Positions 14,402 to 22,003 of a stretch of DNA of 64,000 bases are shown here, piece after piece. How positions within the stretch are numbered: position 1 is the first letter of the stretch; each line of letters starts with the position of its first letter. The position numbers and the translations under genes are program-made. The notes below the pieces were generated by a model. It was given only the letters and a program-made list of their open reading frames with translations, did no database searches and was not told where the DNA came from. The stretch comes from AC-32 sp038237925 (GTDB lineage Bacteria; Actinomycetota; Thermoleophilia; Gaiellales; Gaiellaceae), in NCBI GenBank assembly GCA_038237925.1, contig JBBRYF010000011.1, positions 31,544 through 95,543 of the forward strand, written 5' to 3'.

Positions 14402-15399
14402 CGCCGCGGCCCGAAGAGGTAGTGCGAGACGAGCCATTCCCGGCCGCGCCGGAAGCCCCAGAGCTCCGCGCAGGCCAGGAAGAACACGCGCCAGTTCTCG
14501 AACTGCGCCGGTGCCCCCTCGCCATAGGCACCGGCGAGGACGGCCCGCGCGCGCACGGCGTTCTCGTCCAGCCGCTCGAGCCACGCCTCGGCCGTGCGCC
14601 CGTAGTGCTTGCCGCTCACGCGCCAGTGCTCGCGGCAGGCGAGGTCGCGCTGGAAGCGGAGCAGCAGGTCGTCCGACGGCATGTTTCCCGCGGTGAAGAA
14701 CTTGCGCGCCATCCAGGTGTCCTCGTACGGATATGCGTGTGTTCGGTGGCTGAAGACGTGCACGAAGAAGAGGCCACCCGGCTCGAGCCAGCTTGCGACG
14801 CGGCCGAACAGCCGCTCGTAGTTGCGCACGTGCTCGAGCATCTCGACGGACAGGATCCGGTCGAACCGCTCGTCCGGCTGCCACTCGTTGACATCGGCGG
14901 TGACGATGCGGACGTTCGCCGGCACGCGCGACTCGAGGAACTCCCGCTGGACCCGTGAGTTCGAGACGGCCACGATCTGGGAGGCCGGGTAGCGCTCGGC
15001 CAGCCAGATCGTCAACGAGCCCCAGCCGCAGCCGAGGTCGAGCAGCGTCATCCCGTCCTCGACCTGCGCGCGCTCGCACGTGAGGGCCAGCATCGCCTCC
15101 TCGGCCTGCGCGAGCGTGGTCGTCCCTGGCTCCCAGAGGCACGAGCTGTACTTGAGGCGCGGGCCGAGCACGAGCTGGAAGAACTCCGCCGGCAGCTCGT
15201 AGTGCTGCTCGTTCGGCTTCTCGACCTGCTCCGCGATCGGCGAGGCTCGCAGCGCCTCGACGAAGGCATCCTTCTCGGCGGCTCCCTTGCTCCGCTCGCG
15301 CGCGAGGCGCAACGCGAGGTTGGCCCGGATGCCGAGCCGCAGGATCGGGTCCGGGACGCGCCCGGACTCGATCAGACCGTCGAGGACTTCGGAAACCAT
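14398..15399 (-). CDS. Cfa-like SAM-dependent fatty-acid methyltransferase, second copy
   Basis: A 333-residue member of the cyclopropane/mycolic acid methyltransferase family. I chose ATG 15399, which lies inside the DUF1295 gene (28-bp overlap). The SAM-binding motif TLLDLGCGWGSLTIWLAERYP is at about 118-138, SVEMLEHVRNYERLF at about 187-201, and a C-terminal VFFLACAELWGFRRGREW. It differs from the classical enzyme in having a short N-terminal part and a VFSHRTHAYPYEDTWMARKFF segment, so product and position of methylation may differ. It would act on unsaturated acyl chains of membrane phospholipids using S-adenosylmethionine. Last gene of the six-gene minus-strand operon. Confidence 0.88.
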   Translation of the reverse strand: MVSEVLDGLIESGRVPDPILRLGIRANLALRLARERSKGAAEKDAFVEALRASPIAEQVEKPNEQHYELPAEFFQLVLGPRLKYSSCLWEPGTTTLAQAEEAMLALTCERAQVEDGMTLLDLGCGWGSLTIWLAERYPASQIVAVSNSRVQREFLESRVPANVRIVTADVNEWQPDERFDRILSVEMLEHVRNYERLFGRVASWLEPGGLFFVHVFSHRTHAYPYEDTWMARKFFTAGNMPSDDLLLRFQRDLACREHWRVSGKHYGRTAEAWLERLDENAVRARAVLAGAYGEGAPAQFENWRVFFLACAELWGFRRGREWLVSHYLFGPRR

Positions 15400-16169
15400 G
15401 GGACGAAGACGCTGGTCTCGCGCTGGTAGCGGCGGAAGTCGTCGCCCCGGCTCTCGAGCGCGGCCTCCTCGGAGGGCTTGACGCCGGTGACGAAGAGGAT
15501 CAGGTAGAGGATCAACGCGGGCGCGAGCAGGCCGAGCCAGCCCCACGGCGCCGCGAGCGCGACGAGCGCGTAGGAGACCCAGGTGAGCCACTGGAAGAAG
15601 TAGTTCGGGTGGCGCGAGTACCGCCAGAGGCCCGAGCGCATCGTCTTCCCCCTGTTCGCCCGATCCGACTTGAAGCGCTTCAGCTGCACGTCGGCGAGCG
15701 CCTCGAGCGGTGCGGCCACGAGCCAGAGCGCGGCGCCCGCCCACTCGACCGGCTCGAGGCCGTGATGACGGTTGAAGACCGCGAGCAGAAAGGGGAGCGA
15801 GAGCGCCGCGGCGATTAGGGCCTGTGCCTGGTAGAAGATCGCGAAGGTGGCCTGCTCCCGGCCTCGGTCGCGCCAGCGGGCCCGGAGCTGCCGGTACCGC
15901 GTGTCCTCGTCCTTGCCGAGCCGGCGCCGCACGAGCGAGGCGATGCGCAGGTTCTCGAGTCCGGCCAGCGTTGCGATCAGGGCACGATGGGAGAGCTCAC
16001 CCGGGCCGAGCACCGCGTACAGAACAGCGATCAGGACGAGGCTCCCCGCCCAGCCTGCGTCGACCGCGGTCGCGTCGCGCGTGCGCCGTTGGACGAGGTA
16101 GAGCGCACCGAGCAGCAGGGTGGCAAGTGCCCAGCCGAGCAGCCAGAGCTCCCAGCGGTGCTCGATCAC
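15372..16169 (-). CDS. DUF1295 membrane protein (steroid 5-alpha-reductase-like family)
   Basis: A 265-residue protein starting at GTG 16169 in the stop of the acyltransferase gene (GTGA overlap). It has about six or seven hydrophobic segments. The signature is LWRYSRHPNYFFQWLTWVSY near residues 180-199, shared with isoprenylcysteine methyltransferases and sterol reductases of the DUF1295 family; the SRHPNYF motif is thought to bind NADPH or SAM. Family function is poorly defined, but its genes recur beside Cfa and DUF1365 genes, which points to modification of lipid acyl chains, perhaps reduction of a methylene or unsaturated intermediate. That role is inference. Confidence 0.85.
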   Translation of the reverse strand: MIEHRWELWLLGWALATLLLGALYLVQRRTRDATAVDAGWAGSLVLIAVLYAVLGPGELSHRALIATLAGLENLRIASLVRRRLGKDEDTRYRQLRARWRDRGREQATFAIFYQAQALIAAALSLPFLLAVFNRHHGLEPVEWAGAALWLVAAPLEALADVQLKRFKSDRANRGKTMRSGLWRYSRHPNYFFQWLTWVSYALVALAAPWGWLGLLAPALILYLILFVTGVKPSEEAALESRGDDFRRYQRETSVFVPWFPKSSTV

Positions 16170-16750
16170 GCGGAGGCCCCGGCGATCGTCCGCTCCAGGC
16201 GCACCGTCAGCTCCTTGGCCGCGCTCACGGTCGGCTTGGCGGGCTCGACGGCGATCGGCTCCTCGACGACGATCTCGACCGGGGGCCGGCCCGGCCGCGG
16301 AAAGCCTCGCGTGCCGACGAGGCGAACCGGGACGACCGGCGCGCCGGTCGCGAGCGCCAACCGTGCGGCCCCGCGGTGGTAGGGACGGCTCGGGCGGCGC
16401 TTCGAGGTGCCCTGGGGGAACATCCCGAGCACCTCGCCCTTGCGCAGGAGGTCGGCGGCCCGAGAGATCGCGGTCGCGTCGCCCGTGCCGCGCTCGACGG
16501 GAAAGGCGCCGAACGACTCGAGCACGCGCGCGACCGGCCGGTGCCGCCAGAGCTCCGCCTTCGCCATGTAGTGGACCTGGCGCGGGGTGACGAGCGCGAG
16601 CAGCCAGGGGTCGAACATCGACTCGTGGTTTGCGACGAGAATCACCGGCCCGCTCGCCGGGACGCGCTCGGCGCCGGCGATCCGGACGCGGTAGAGCTGA
16701 CGGGCGAGCTCCCGGAATCGCACCCGCTCGAGCACTTCGTAAGCGTTCAC
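16166..16750 (-). CDS. 1-acyl-glycerol-3-phosphate acyltransferase-like (PlsC family)
   Basis: A 194-residue protein from GTG 16750, overlapping the upstream methyltransferase stop by four bases. PlsC motifs are clear: ILVANHESMFDPWLL at about 36-50 contains the catalytic HxxxxD, GAFPVERG at about 80-87, GMFPQGTSKRR at about 107-117 (the FPEGTRS position), and VVPVRLVGT at about 138-146. It likely transfers an acyl chain to a glycerophosphate or related lipid at the membrane. There is no long transmembrane helix, so association is probably peripheral. Its location inside a fatty-acid-modifying operon suggests it loads or exchanges the modified acyl chains. Confidence 0.9.
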   Translation of the reverse strand: MNAYEVLERVRFRELARQLYRVRIAGAERVPASGPVILVANHESMFDPWLLALVTPRQVHYMAKAELWRHRPVARVLESFGAFPVERGTGDATAISRAADLLRKGEVLGMFPQGTSKRRPSRPYHRGAARLALATGAPVVPVRLVGTRGFPRPGRPPVEIVVEEPIAVEPAKPTVSAAKELTVRLERTIAGASA

Positions 16751-17964
16751 CCGAGCGGCCTGGCCAGCGTGAGCTGAGCATTGCGGAGCGTGCCCGTCCG
16801 GAAGGCGGCCTCGCAGAAGGCGAGGTAGAAGTCCCAGGTCCGCTCGAAGCGGCGGTCGTGGCCGAGCCCGCGTACCTCCGCGATGTGCTCGTGGAAGCTC
16901 GCGCGCCAGCGCCGAAGTGTCTCGGCGTAGTGGGGGCCGATCTCGTCGACGTCGCGCGGGGTTAGCTTCGAGCCGGCCATCGCCCGCGTGAGCGCGCCGA
17001 GCGAAGGGATCAGGCAGCCCGGGAAGACGTAGCGCTCGATCCAGTCCGGTGTCTTCCGGTAGCGGACCCAGCGCTCGTCCGGAACAAGGATGGTCTGGAT
17101 GCAGGCCACCCCGCCGGGTTCGAGTAGGCGGTCGATCGTCTCGAAATACGTGGAGAACTGGCGCTCACCGATCGCCTCGAGCATCTCGATCGACGCAACC
17201 TTCGTATAGCTCCCTTCGTGCAACCGGTAGTCCTGCTCGAGTACCCGAACGTCGAGGCCGGCGGTTCGGGTGCGCGCCAGAGCAGCCTGCTCGGCCGAGA
17301 TCGTCAGGCCGGTCACGCTGCAGCCGTACTCCCCGGCGGCCAGCCGGGCGAACCCGCCCCAGCCGCAGCCGATCTCGAGCACGCGATCGTGCGGCTGCAG
17401 GTCGAGCTTGTCGCAGATCCGCCGGTACTTGAGCTGCTGCGCCTGGGCCAGCGGTTGATCGGGCCGCTCGAAGACTGCGCAGGAGTAGGTCATCGTCTCG
17501 TCGAGCATCAGGCCGAACAGATCGTTGCCGAGGTCGTAGTGGTAGGCGATGTTCCGCTTCGCGCCGAGCAGGCCGTTGCGCCTGTTCAAGCGTGGACGCG
17601 ATTCGAGCAGCCTCCGCACGAACCGATGGCGCTGAGCCGCATCGGCCGCGTTGCGAAGGAGGAGCTCGAAAAGCGCGACCGGGTCGTCGCTGTCCCACTC
17701 GCCGGCGGTGTACGACTCGCCCACGCCCAGCTTCCCGCGGGTCGCGACGCGTCGGAAGAACCTCGAGTCGTGGATCTCCATCGAGACCGGTGGGCCCGAG
17801 CCGAAACGGCGCACGGCGCCGCCGGGCAGACGCACTTCGAGCGTCCCGCCTTCGAGGTGCGCAAGGGCGCGCTCGAGGATCGCGAACGCCGTTCGCTCGA
17901 GCAGCTGGACCCGGCCCGCGCGTGGCGGCGGCCTGAGCGTCCGCTCGTACGAGGTGCTGCTCAC
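16747..17964 (-). CDS. cyclopropane-fatty-acyl-phospholipid synthase family protein
   Basis: A 405-residue protein; GTG 17964 overlaps the DUF1365 stop by four bases. The N-terminal SCP2-like region (about 20-90) is present. The methyltransferase core follows: NIAYHYDLGNDLFGLMLD at about 136-153, TYSCAVF, DRVLEIGCGWGGFARLAA at about 193-210, VASIEMLEAIGERQFSTYF at about 254-272, and WIERYVFPG near 305. Length and motif order are those of bona fide Cfa enzymes, which add a methylene from SAM across a cis double bond of a phospholipid acyl chain. A desaturase gene that could supply the double bond is divergent at 19977. Cyclopropanation is the default; methyl-branched or furan products are alternatives. 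Confidence 0.93.
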   Translation of the reverse strand: MSSTSYERTLRPPPRAGRVQLLERTAFAILERALAHLEGGTLEVRLPGGAVRRFGSGPPVSMEIHDSRFFRRVATRGKLGVGESYTAGEWDSDDPVALFELLLRNAADAAQRHRFVRRLLESRPRLNRRNGLLGAKRNIAYHYDLGNDLFGLMLDETMTYSCAVFERPDQPLAQAQQLKYRRICDKLDLQPHDRVLEIGCGWGGFARLAAGEYGCSVTGLTISAEQAALARTRTAGLDVRVLEQDYRLHEGSYTKVASIEMLEAIGERQFSTYFETIDRLLEPGGVACIQTILVPDERWVRYRKTPDWIERYVFPGCLIPSLGALTRAMAGSKLTPRDVDEIGPHYAETLRRWRASFHEHIAEVRGLGHDRRFERTWDFYLAFCEAAFRTGTLRNAQLTLARPLG

Positions 17965-18695
17965 GCCCGCTCGGAGCCTTTGCCGGGGACGAAGGCCGGC
18001 TTGCGGTGGAACGGCACGCGCTTGAGCCAGAGGCGGAGCGCCTGCCAGTGGATGAGCGAGATCACCTGCACCGGCATCAGCGGATAGCGGAGCAGGAGCC
18101 GGGCGACCGAAGCGTTCGTCAGCTCCGTGCGCCGCCCGTGCAGGACGGCCGTCAGCGGCCGGTCGCCGTTCTCCCGCAGGTGGATGCGGGCGAAGACCTC
18201 GTCCTCGGGCTCCGAGAAGGCGTACTCGTAGGCGCCGTCTAGCCCGAAGAACGGCGAGACGTGCAGGTGCTTCTCGTGCTCGTACTCGAGCGACGGGCCG
18301 TGCAGCAGCTCTGGCAGCCGCTCGCCGAAGGTGTTGTTCAGCTCGGCGATCATGCAGCCGAGCGAGCCGTCGCCCCGGTAGCACCAGTAGAAGCTGACCG
18401 GGTTGAAGACGTACCCGAGCACTCGGAGCTGCGTCAGCACGAGCACCCGCTCGATCGTCGGGTCGCCCACGAACTCGATCGCGGCCTGCTTCACCGGCCG
18501 GTCGCCGTCGAAGTGGTCGCCGTCGCGAAACGAGAGCACGTTCGGCCTGTTGACCGAGACCAGCGACAACCGCCGCTCGAGCTCTGGGAGCTCGTCCAGG
18601 TCGAGCAGCCAGTACGAGACTGGGTAGCGGAAAGCGTGGTGCGTCGGCGTGCGGCGAACATGCATCAGCGTGCCGGTGTAGAGCGCCGACTTCAC
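17961..18695 (-). CDS. DUF1365 family protein
   Basis: A 244-residue protein from GTG 18695, overlapping the FAD gene stop (GTGA). Family signatures are SALYTGTLMHVRRTPTHHAF at the start, LGYVFNPVSFYWCYRGDGSL in the middle and EKHLHVSPFFGLDGAYEYAF. No enzymatic mechanism has been settled for DUF1365. It is repeatedly found next to a COG2907-type FAD protein and a Cfa-like methyltransferase, as here, and has been tied by that context to modified fatty acids. It is probably cytoplasmic or membrane-peripheral, with no signal peptide. Order in this operon: FAD protein, DUF1365, Cfa, acyltransferase, DUF1295, Cfa-like. Confidence 0.9.
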   Translation of the reverse strand: MKSALYTGTLMHVRRTPTHHAFRYPVSYWLLDLDELPELERRLSLVSVNRPNVLSFRDGDHFDGDRPVKQAAIEFVGDPTIERVLVLTQLRVLGYVFNPVSFYWCYRGDGSLGCMIAELNNTFGERLPELLHGPSLEYEHEKHLHVSPFFGLDGAYEYAFSEPEDEVFARIHLRENGDRPLTAVLHGRRTELTNASVARLLLRYPLMPVQVISLIHWQALRLWLKRVPFHRKPAFVPGKGSERA

Positions 18696-19903
18696 CAGTG
18701 GACGCCCAGAGCCGCCGCCGCACGCACGCCGGAGGCGAGCCCGTCCTCGTGGAAGCCGTTGCCGTGGTGCGCTCCTCCGTAGTGGGTGTGCCGCCGGCCC
18801 GATAGCGATCGCAGCTCGGCCTGCGCCGCCAGCGAGTCGACGGTGTAGAGCGGGTGGTCGTAGACGATGCGGCGGATCACGTGCTCCTCGCCGATCTCCT
18901 CATTCAGCGTGACGCAGTAGTTGGTCTCGTCCTCGAGCGCCTGGAGCCGGTTCAGGTAGTAGGTCACTGTCGGCCGGCCGTCGTCGCCGACGCGGTAGTT
19001 CCAGGAGGCCCGCGCTGCCTGGGTTTGCGGTAGCCGCCTCGAGTCGGTGTGCAGCACGGCCTCGTTCCTCGTGTACGCGAAGGCGCCGAGCACCCGCTGC
19101 TCCTCGTCGCTCGGGTCGACGAGCAGGGCAAGCGCCTGGTCGGCATGCGCCGCGATCACCACTTCGTCGAACCGGTGCTGGGCACCGGCGTCGTCGGTCA
19201 GCTCGACGCCGCCGAGATCGCGCTTCAGCGAGCGGACGCCCAGGCCGAGCCGTAGGCGCGAGCCGAGACGCTCCCCGATCTCTCGGACGTACGTGTGCGA
19301 GCCGCCGGACACGGCCCGCCAGCGGAAGCGGCCGAAACCGAGCATCCCGTGATTGTCGAAGAAGCGAATCGCGTACGCGGCGGGGAACTCGAGCGCCCTG
19401 CCGGGCGCGGTCGACCAGAGCGCCGAGGTCAGCGGCACGAGGAAATGGCGGCGGAACCGCTGCGAGTACCGACGCTCGTCGAGGTAGGCGCCGAGCGAGT
19501 GCCGCTCGTAGTCGGCCTCCTCCAGCGAGCGCTTGGCGGTGCGAAGCCAGCGTCCGATCTCCCAGACGAGCGCTGCGAACCTGGCGCTGGCGGCATTTCG
19601 CGGCTGCGCGAGCGGTCGGCGGCCCGAGTACTCGAGCCCGCAGCCGTCGCAGCTGACCGAGAACGACATCTCAGACTGCTGCGTCTCGACGCCCAGCTCG
19701 TCGAAGAGCCGACCGAGCAACGGGTAGTTGCGCCTGTTGTGCACGAGAAAGCCCGTGTCGAGTGCGTGGCCCGCGTGCAGGACCGTGTGCGTATGCCCGC
19801 CGGGCCGGTCGGCGCGCTCGAACACGGTCACGTCGTGAGCGCGAGAAAGGAGGTAGGCGGCCCCGAGCCCGGAGATGCCGCTGCCGACGATTGCTATTTT
19901 CAC
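18692..19903 (-). CDS. FAD-dependent oxidoreductase (amine-oxidase-like, COG2907 type)
   Basis: A 403-residue protein from GTG 19903. The N-terminus MKIAIVGSGISGLGAAYLLS is a Rossmann dinucleotide-binding loop (GxGxxG), followed by VTVFERADRPGGHTHTV, typical of flavin amine oxidase/phytoene desaturase relatives. An ATG-like C-terminal flavin motif is replaced by HYGGAHHGNGFHEDGLASGVRAA, a hallmark of this subgroup. Substrate chemistry is unproven; association with Cfa and DUF1365 suggests desaturation or oxidation of a modified acyl chain. It is the first gene of the operon, 73 bp from the divergent desaturase start, so one control region may set both directions. Confidence 0.88.
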   Translation of the reverse strand: MKIAIVGSGISGLGAAYLLSRAHDVTVFERADRPGGHTHTVLHAGHALDTGFLVHNRRNYPLLGRLFDELGVETQQSEMSFSVSCDGCGLEYSGRRPLAQPRNAASARFAALVWEIGRWLRTAKRSLEEADYERHSLGAYLDERRYSQRFRRHFLVPLTSALWSTAPGRALEFPAAYAIRFFDNHGMLGFGRFRWRAVSGGSHTYVREIGERLGSRLRLGLGVRSLKRDLGGVELTDDAGAQHRFDEVVIAAHADQALALLVDPSDEEQRVLGAFAYTRNEAVLHTDSRRLPQTQAARASWNYRVGDDGRPTVTYYLNRLQALEDETNYCVTLNEEIGEEHVIRRIVYDHPLYTVDSLAAQAELRSLSGRRHTHYGGAHHGNGFHEDGLASGVRAAAALGVHW

Positions 19904-19976
19904 AAGTTGGACATCATGAAGGGAACCGTTATTCGCTCGCTGGCGAATCCTGGTTCACAACTTTGGAGGAGACCCC
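19904..19976. promoter_or_regulatory. divergent control region of lipid operon and desaturase
   Basis: A 73-bp gap between divergent starts. It contains ATTCGC (19931-19936) inverted as GCGAAT (19943-19948), a good dyad for a dimeric repressor. A looser pair, CAAGTTG at about 19904-19910 and CAACTTTG at about 19958-19965, flanks it. GGAGGAG before the desaturase GTG is its ribosome binding site. Confidence 0.45.
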
Positions 19977-20927
19977 GTGAGCGAGCAGACCATCACCCAA
20001 CCGGCGGCACCGGTCGCCACCGTGCGATCGAGGACGACCCGAATCAGCCAGGTAGTGACTCTGATCGCGGTGATCGTCCCGCCCCTCGGGATCCTCTCGG
20101 CGATGGGCGTCCTCTGGGGAGTCGCGTTCCACTGGGTCGACCTGCTGCTGCTCGCCGGGTTCTACGTGCTGTGCGCCTTCGGCACGACGATCGGCTTCCA
20201 CCGGTACTTCACGCACCGCGGCTTCGAGACCCGGAAGCCGCTCGAGGCGCTGCTCGCGATTCTCGGCTGTATGACGATGCAGGGGCCGTTGACCCAATGG
20301 GTGACGGACCACCGCAAGCACCACGCGCTCTCCGATCAGCCGGGCGATCCCCACTCCCCGCACGTCGGTCACGAGGAAGGCGCCTGGGGCGCCGTGCGGG
20401 GGTTCGTCCACGCCCACGTCGGCTGGCTCTTCGACAACCTGGGCATGGAGCGGGGGCAGGAGTACGGCAAGGATTTGTACGAGAACCGGCTCGTCCGCTC
20501 GATCGACCGGCTGTACTTCCTCTGGGTCGCCATCACGCTCGGGCTGCCGTTCCTGATTGGGTACGCCGTCGGCGGCACTGTGGGTGCCGGGTTCGAAGCG
20601 CTCGTCTGGGGCGGGCTGATCCGGATCTTCCTCTACCAGCACGCGACCTTCAGCGTGAACTCGATCTGCCACATGTTCGGCCGTAAGGACTACCGCTCGC
20701 GCGACGAGGCGCGCAACAACTGGGTCGTCGCGCTGCTCGTCTTCGGCGAGGGCTGGCACAACAACCACCACGCGTTCCCCGCCTCGGCCCGGCACGGTCT
20801 CCGGCGCTGGCAGATCGACGTCTCGTGGTGGGTGATCCGCGGCCTCGAGAAGCTCCGCCTCGTCTGGAACGTGAAGGTGCCGGACGCCGATCAGCTCGTC
20901 AGGCGCCGCGCTCAGCCGGCAGCCTGA
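19977..20927 (+). CDS. acyl-CoA/acyl-lipid desaturase, delta-9 type
   Basis: A 316-residue membrane di-iron desaturase from GTG 19977, with GGAGGAG upstream. All three histidine boxes are present: HRYFTHRGF at about 75-83, DHRKHHALSDQPGDPHSPH at about 111-129, and GWHNNHHAFP near 260. About four hydrophobic segments surround them. The enzyme inserts a cis double bond into saturated C16/C18 chains using oxygen and reduced ferredoxin or cytochrome b5-like donors. Products are substrates for the divergent Cfa-type enzymes, and the shared promoter region supports a common pathway. The 3' end overlaps the converging hydrolase gene by 16 bp. Confidence 0.93.
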   Translation: MSEQTITQPAAPVATVRSRTTRISQVVTLIAVIVPPLGILSAMGVLWGVAFHWVDLLLLAGFYVLCAFGTTIGFHRYFTHRGFETRKPLEALLAILGCMTMQGPLTQWVTDHRKHHALSDQPGDPHSPHVGHEEGAWGAVRGFVHAHVGWLFDNLGMERGQEYGKDLYENRLVRSIDRLYFLWVAITLGLPFLIGYAVGGTVGAGFEALVWGGLIRIFLYQHATFSVNSICHMFGRKDYRSRDEARNNWVVALLVFGEGWHNNHHAFPASARHGLRRWQIDVSWWVIRGLEKLRLVWNVKVPDADQLVRRRAQPAA

Positions 20928-21526
20928 AAGCGCGCGAGCTCGGCGGCCACGAGCCGTCTCCAGGTTCTTGCCCTCGGGAGTGGCACCGCTCTGCCGCCGC
21001 TACGGAACGCGATCCCGTGCAGCGCGCCCGGAATCAGCGTGTAGTCGCCCTCGACGCCGAGCGAGCGGGCACGGTCGAACCCGCGGCGTGAGGACTTCGC
21101 GCTGACCCCCGGGATCCCCGGTAGCCAGCGGTCGAGCTTTCCCTGGATGACCACGAATCGGTGGCCGCGCAGCGGCTCGAGCGACATGCGGTCAGGCAGC
21201 CAGGGCGCGAGACCGACCATGGTTTCGACCGCCGGCTCGACAGCTGCCTGCACCGCGACCGCGCCGCCCATCGAGAAGCCGAGCAGCAACACCCTTGGTG
21301 CCCCCGTCTCGACGACAGCAGCCCGCGCGTCGGCGACGCACCAGTCCATTCGCTTCCACGACTTGATCCGGTACCGCACCTCGGCGAAGCCGAGCTCCGG
21401 GAACTCCGGCGCCAGCCTGCGGACGAGCCACTCGAGCGACGCGCTCCACGTTCCTTCGACCTCGGTCCCCTGACCGCCGTTCACGCACACGACGGCCAGA
21501 CGACCGGTCGGTCCGGTGACGCGCAT
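20912..21526 (-). CDS. alpha/beta-hydrolase-fold protein
   Basis: A 204-residue protein; I use ATG 21526 because the longer frame upstream is antisense to the SRPBCC region and lacks protein character. RVLLLGFSMGGAVAVQAA at about 78-95 contains the nucleophile elbow G-F-S-M-G (Ser85). A candidate acid lies in VIQGKLDRWLPG at about 126-137, and His170 lies in IPGALHGIAF. There is no signal peptide. The small size and GFSMGG pattern fit dienelactone-hydrolase-like or thioesterase-like enzymes; the substrate is unknown. It converges on the desaturase with a 16-bp overlap. Confidence 0.85.
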   Translation of the reverse strand: MRVTGPTGRLAVVCVNGGQGTEVEGTWSASLEWLVRRLAPEFPELGFAEVRYRIKSWKRMDWCVADARAAVVETGAPRVLLLGFSMGGAVAVQAAVEPAVETMVGLAPWLPDRMSLEPLRGHRFVVIQGKLDRWLPGIPGVSAKSSRRGFDRARSLGVEGDYTLIPGALHGIAFRSGGRAVPLPRARTWRRLVAAELARFQAAG

Positions 21527-21558
21527 CTCGGCGCCTGTCGACAGCTGTCGCAACGAGG

Positions 21559-21993
21559 TCAGTTCGTGCGATCGAGGACGGACGCGAGCCCGGCCAGGGC
21601 GTGGTCGCCCATCCGGCTCAGCACCGGTGCGAGCAGCGGACCGGCCGGGCGGAAGATGCCTTTGAGGTGGAAATCGGCGATGTAGGTGATTCGCGTCCCG
21701 TCGCCGGCTGGTTCGACGGCGATCTCGTCCACCGACGTCATGCGGTCGCCGACACCCGAGAGCACGACCCGCCGTTGCGGCTCGAGGCCGGTCACCACGT
21801 AGTGAAAGCGGTGCCGGTTGCCGCGGAACAGGGCGACGATGTCGAACTCGGTGCCTTCTTGGACGGGGCCGTCGGTGAGCTTGCGCGCCTCGGCCACACC
21901 CGGATCCCATTCGGCCGCGTTCGAGAAGTCGACGACGTACTCGAACACCTCCGCAAGTGGGCGGCGCACCTCGATCTGCTTGCGGATCCGCAC
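21559..21993 (-). CDS. SRPBCC (polyketide cyclase-like) lipid-binding protein
   Basis: A 144-residue protein from GTG 21993. It shows the START/Bet v1-like pattern: MRIRKQIEVRRPLAEVFEYVVDFSNAAEWDPGVAEARKL at the start, a middle beta sheet, and a long C-terminal helix (PLLAPVLSRMGDHALAGLASVL). Proteins of this group bind hydrophobic ligands; some are cyclases, others carriers. It is followed 32 bp later by the alpha/beta hydrolase on the same strand, so the pair may act together on a lipid-like substrate. No strong Shine-Dalgarno precedes the start. Confidence 0.87.
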   Translation of the reverse strand: MRIRKQIEVRRPLAEVFEYVVDFSNAAEWDPGVAEARKLTDGPVQEGTEFDIVALFRGNRHRFHYVVTGLEPQRRVVLSGVGDRMTSVDEIAVEPAGDGTRITYIADFHLKGIFRPAGPLLAPVLSRMGDHALAGLASVLDRTN

Positions 21994-22003
21994 TGCCTCG
22001 ATG

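Noticed and set aside
16166..16750. PlsC-like gene as a split or truncated protein
   Set aside because: 194 residues is short for PlsC, but all four acyltransferase motifs are present in order and both ends are fixed by GTGA overlaps.
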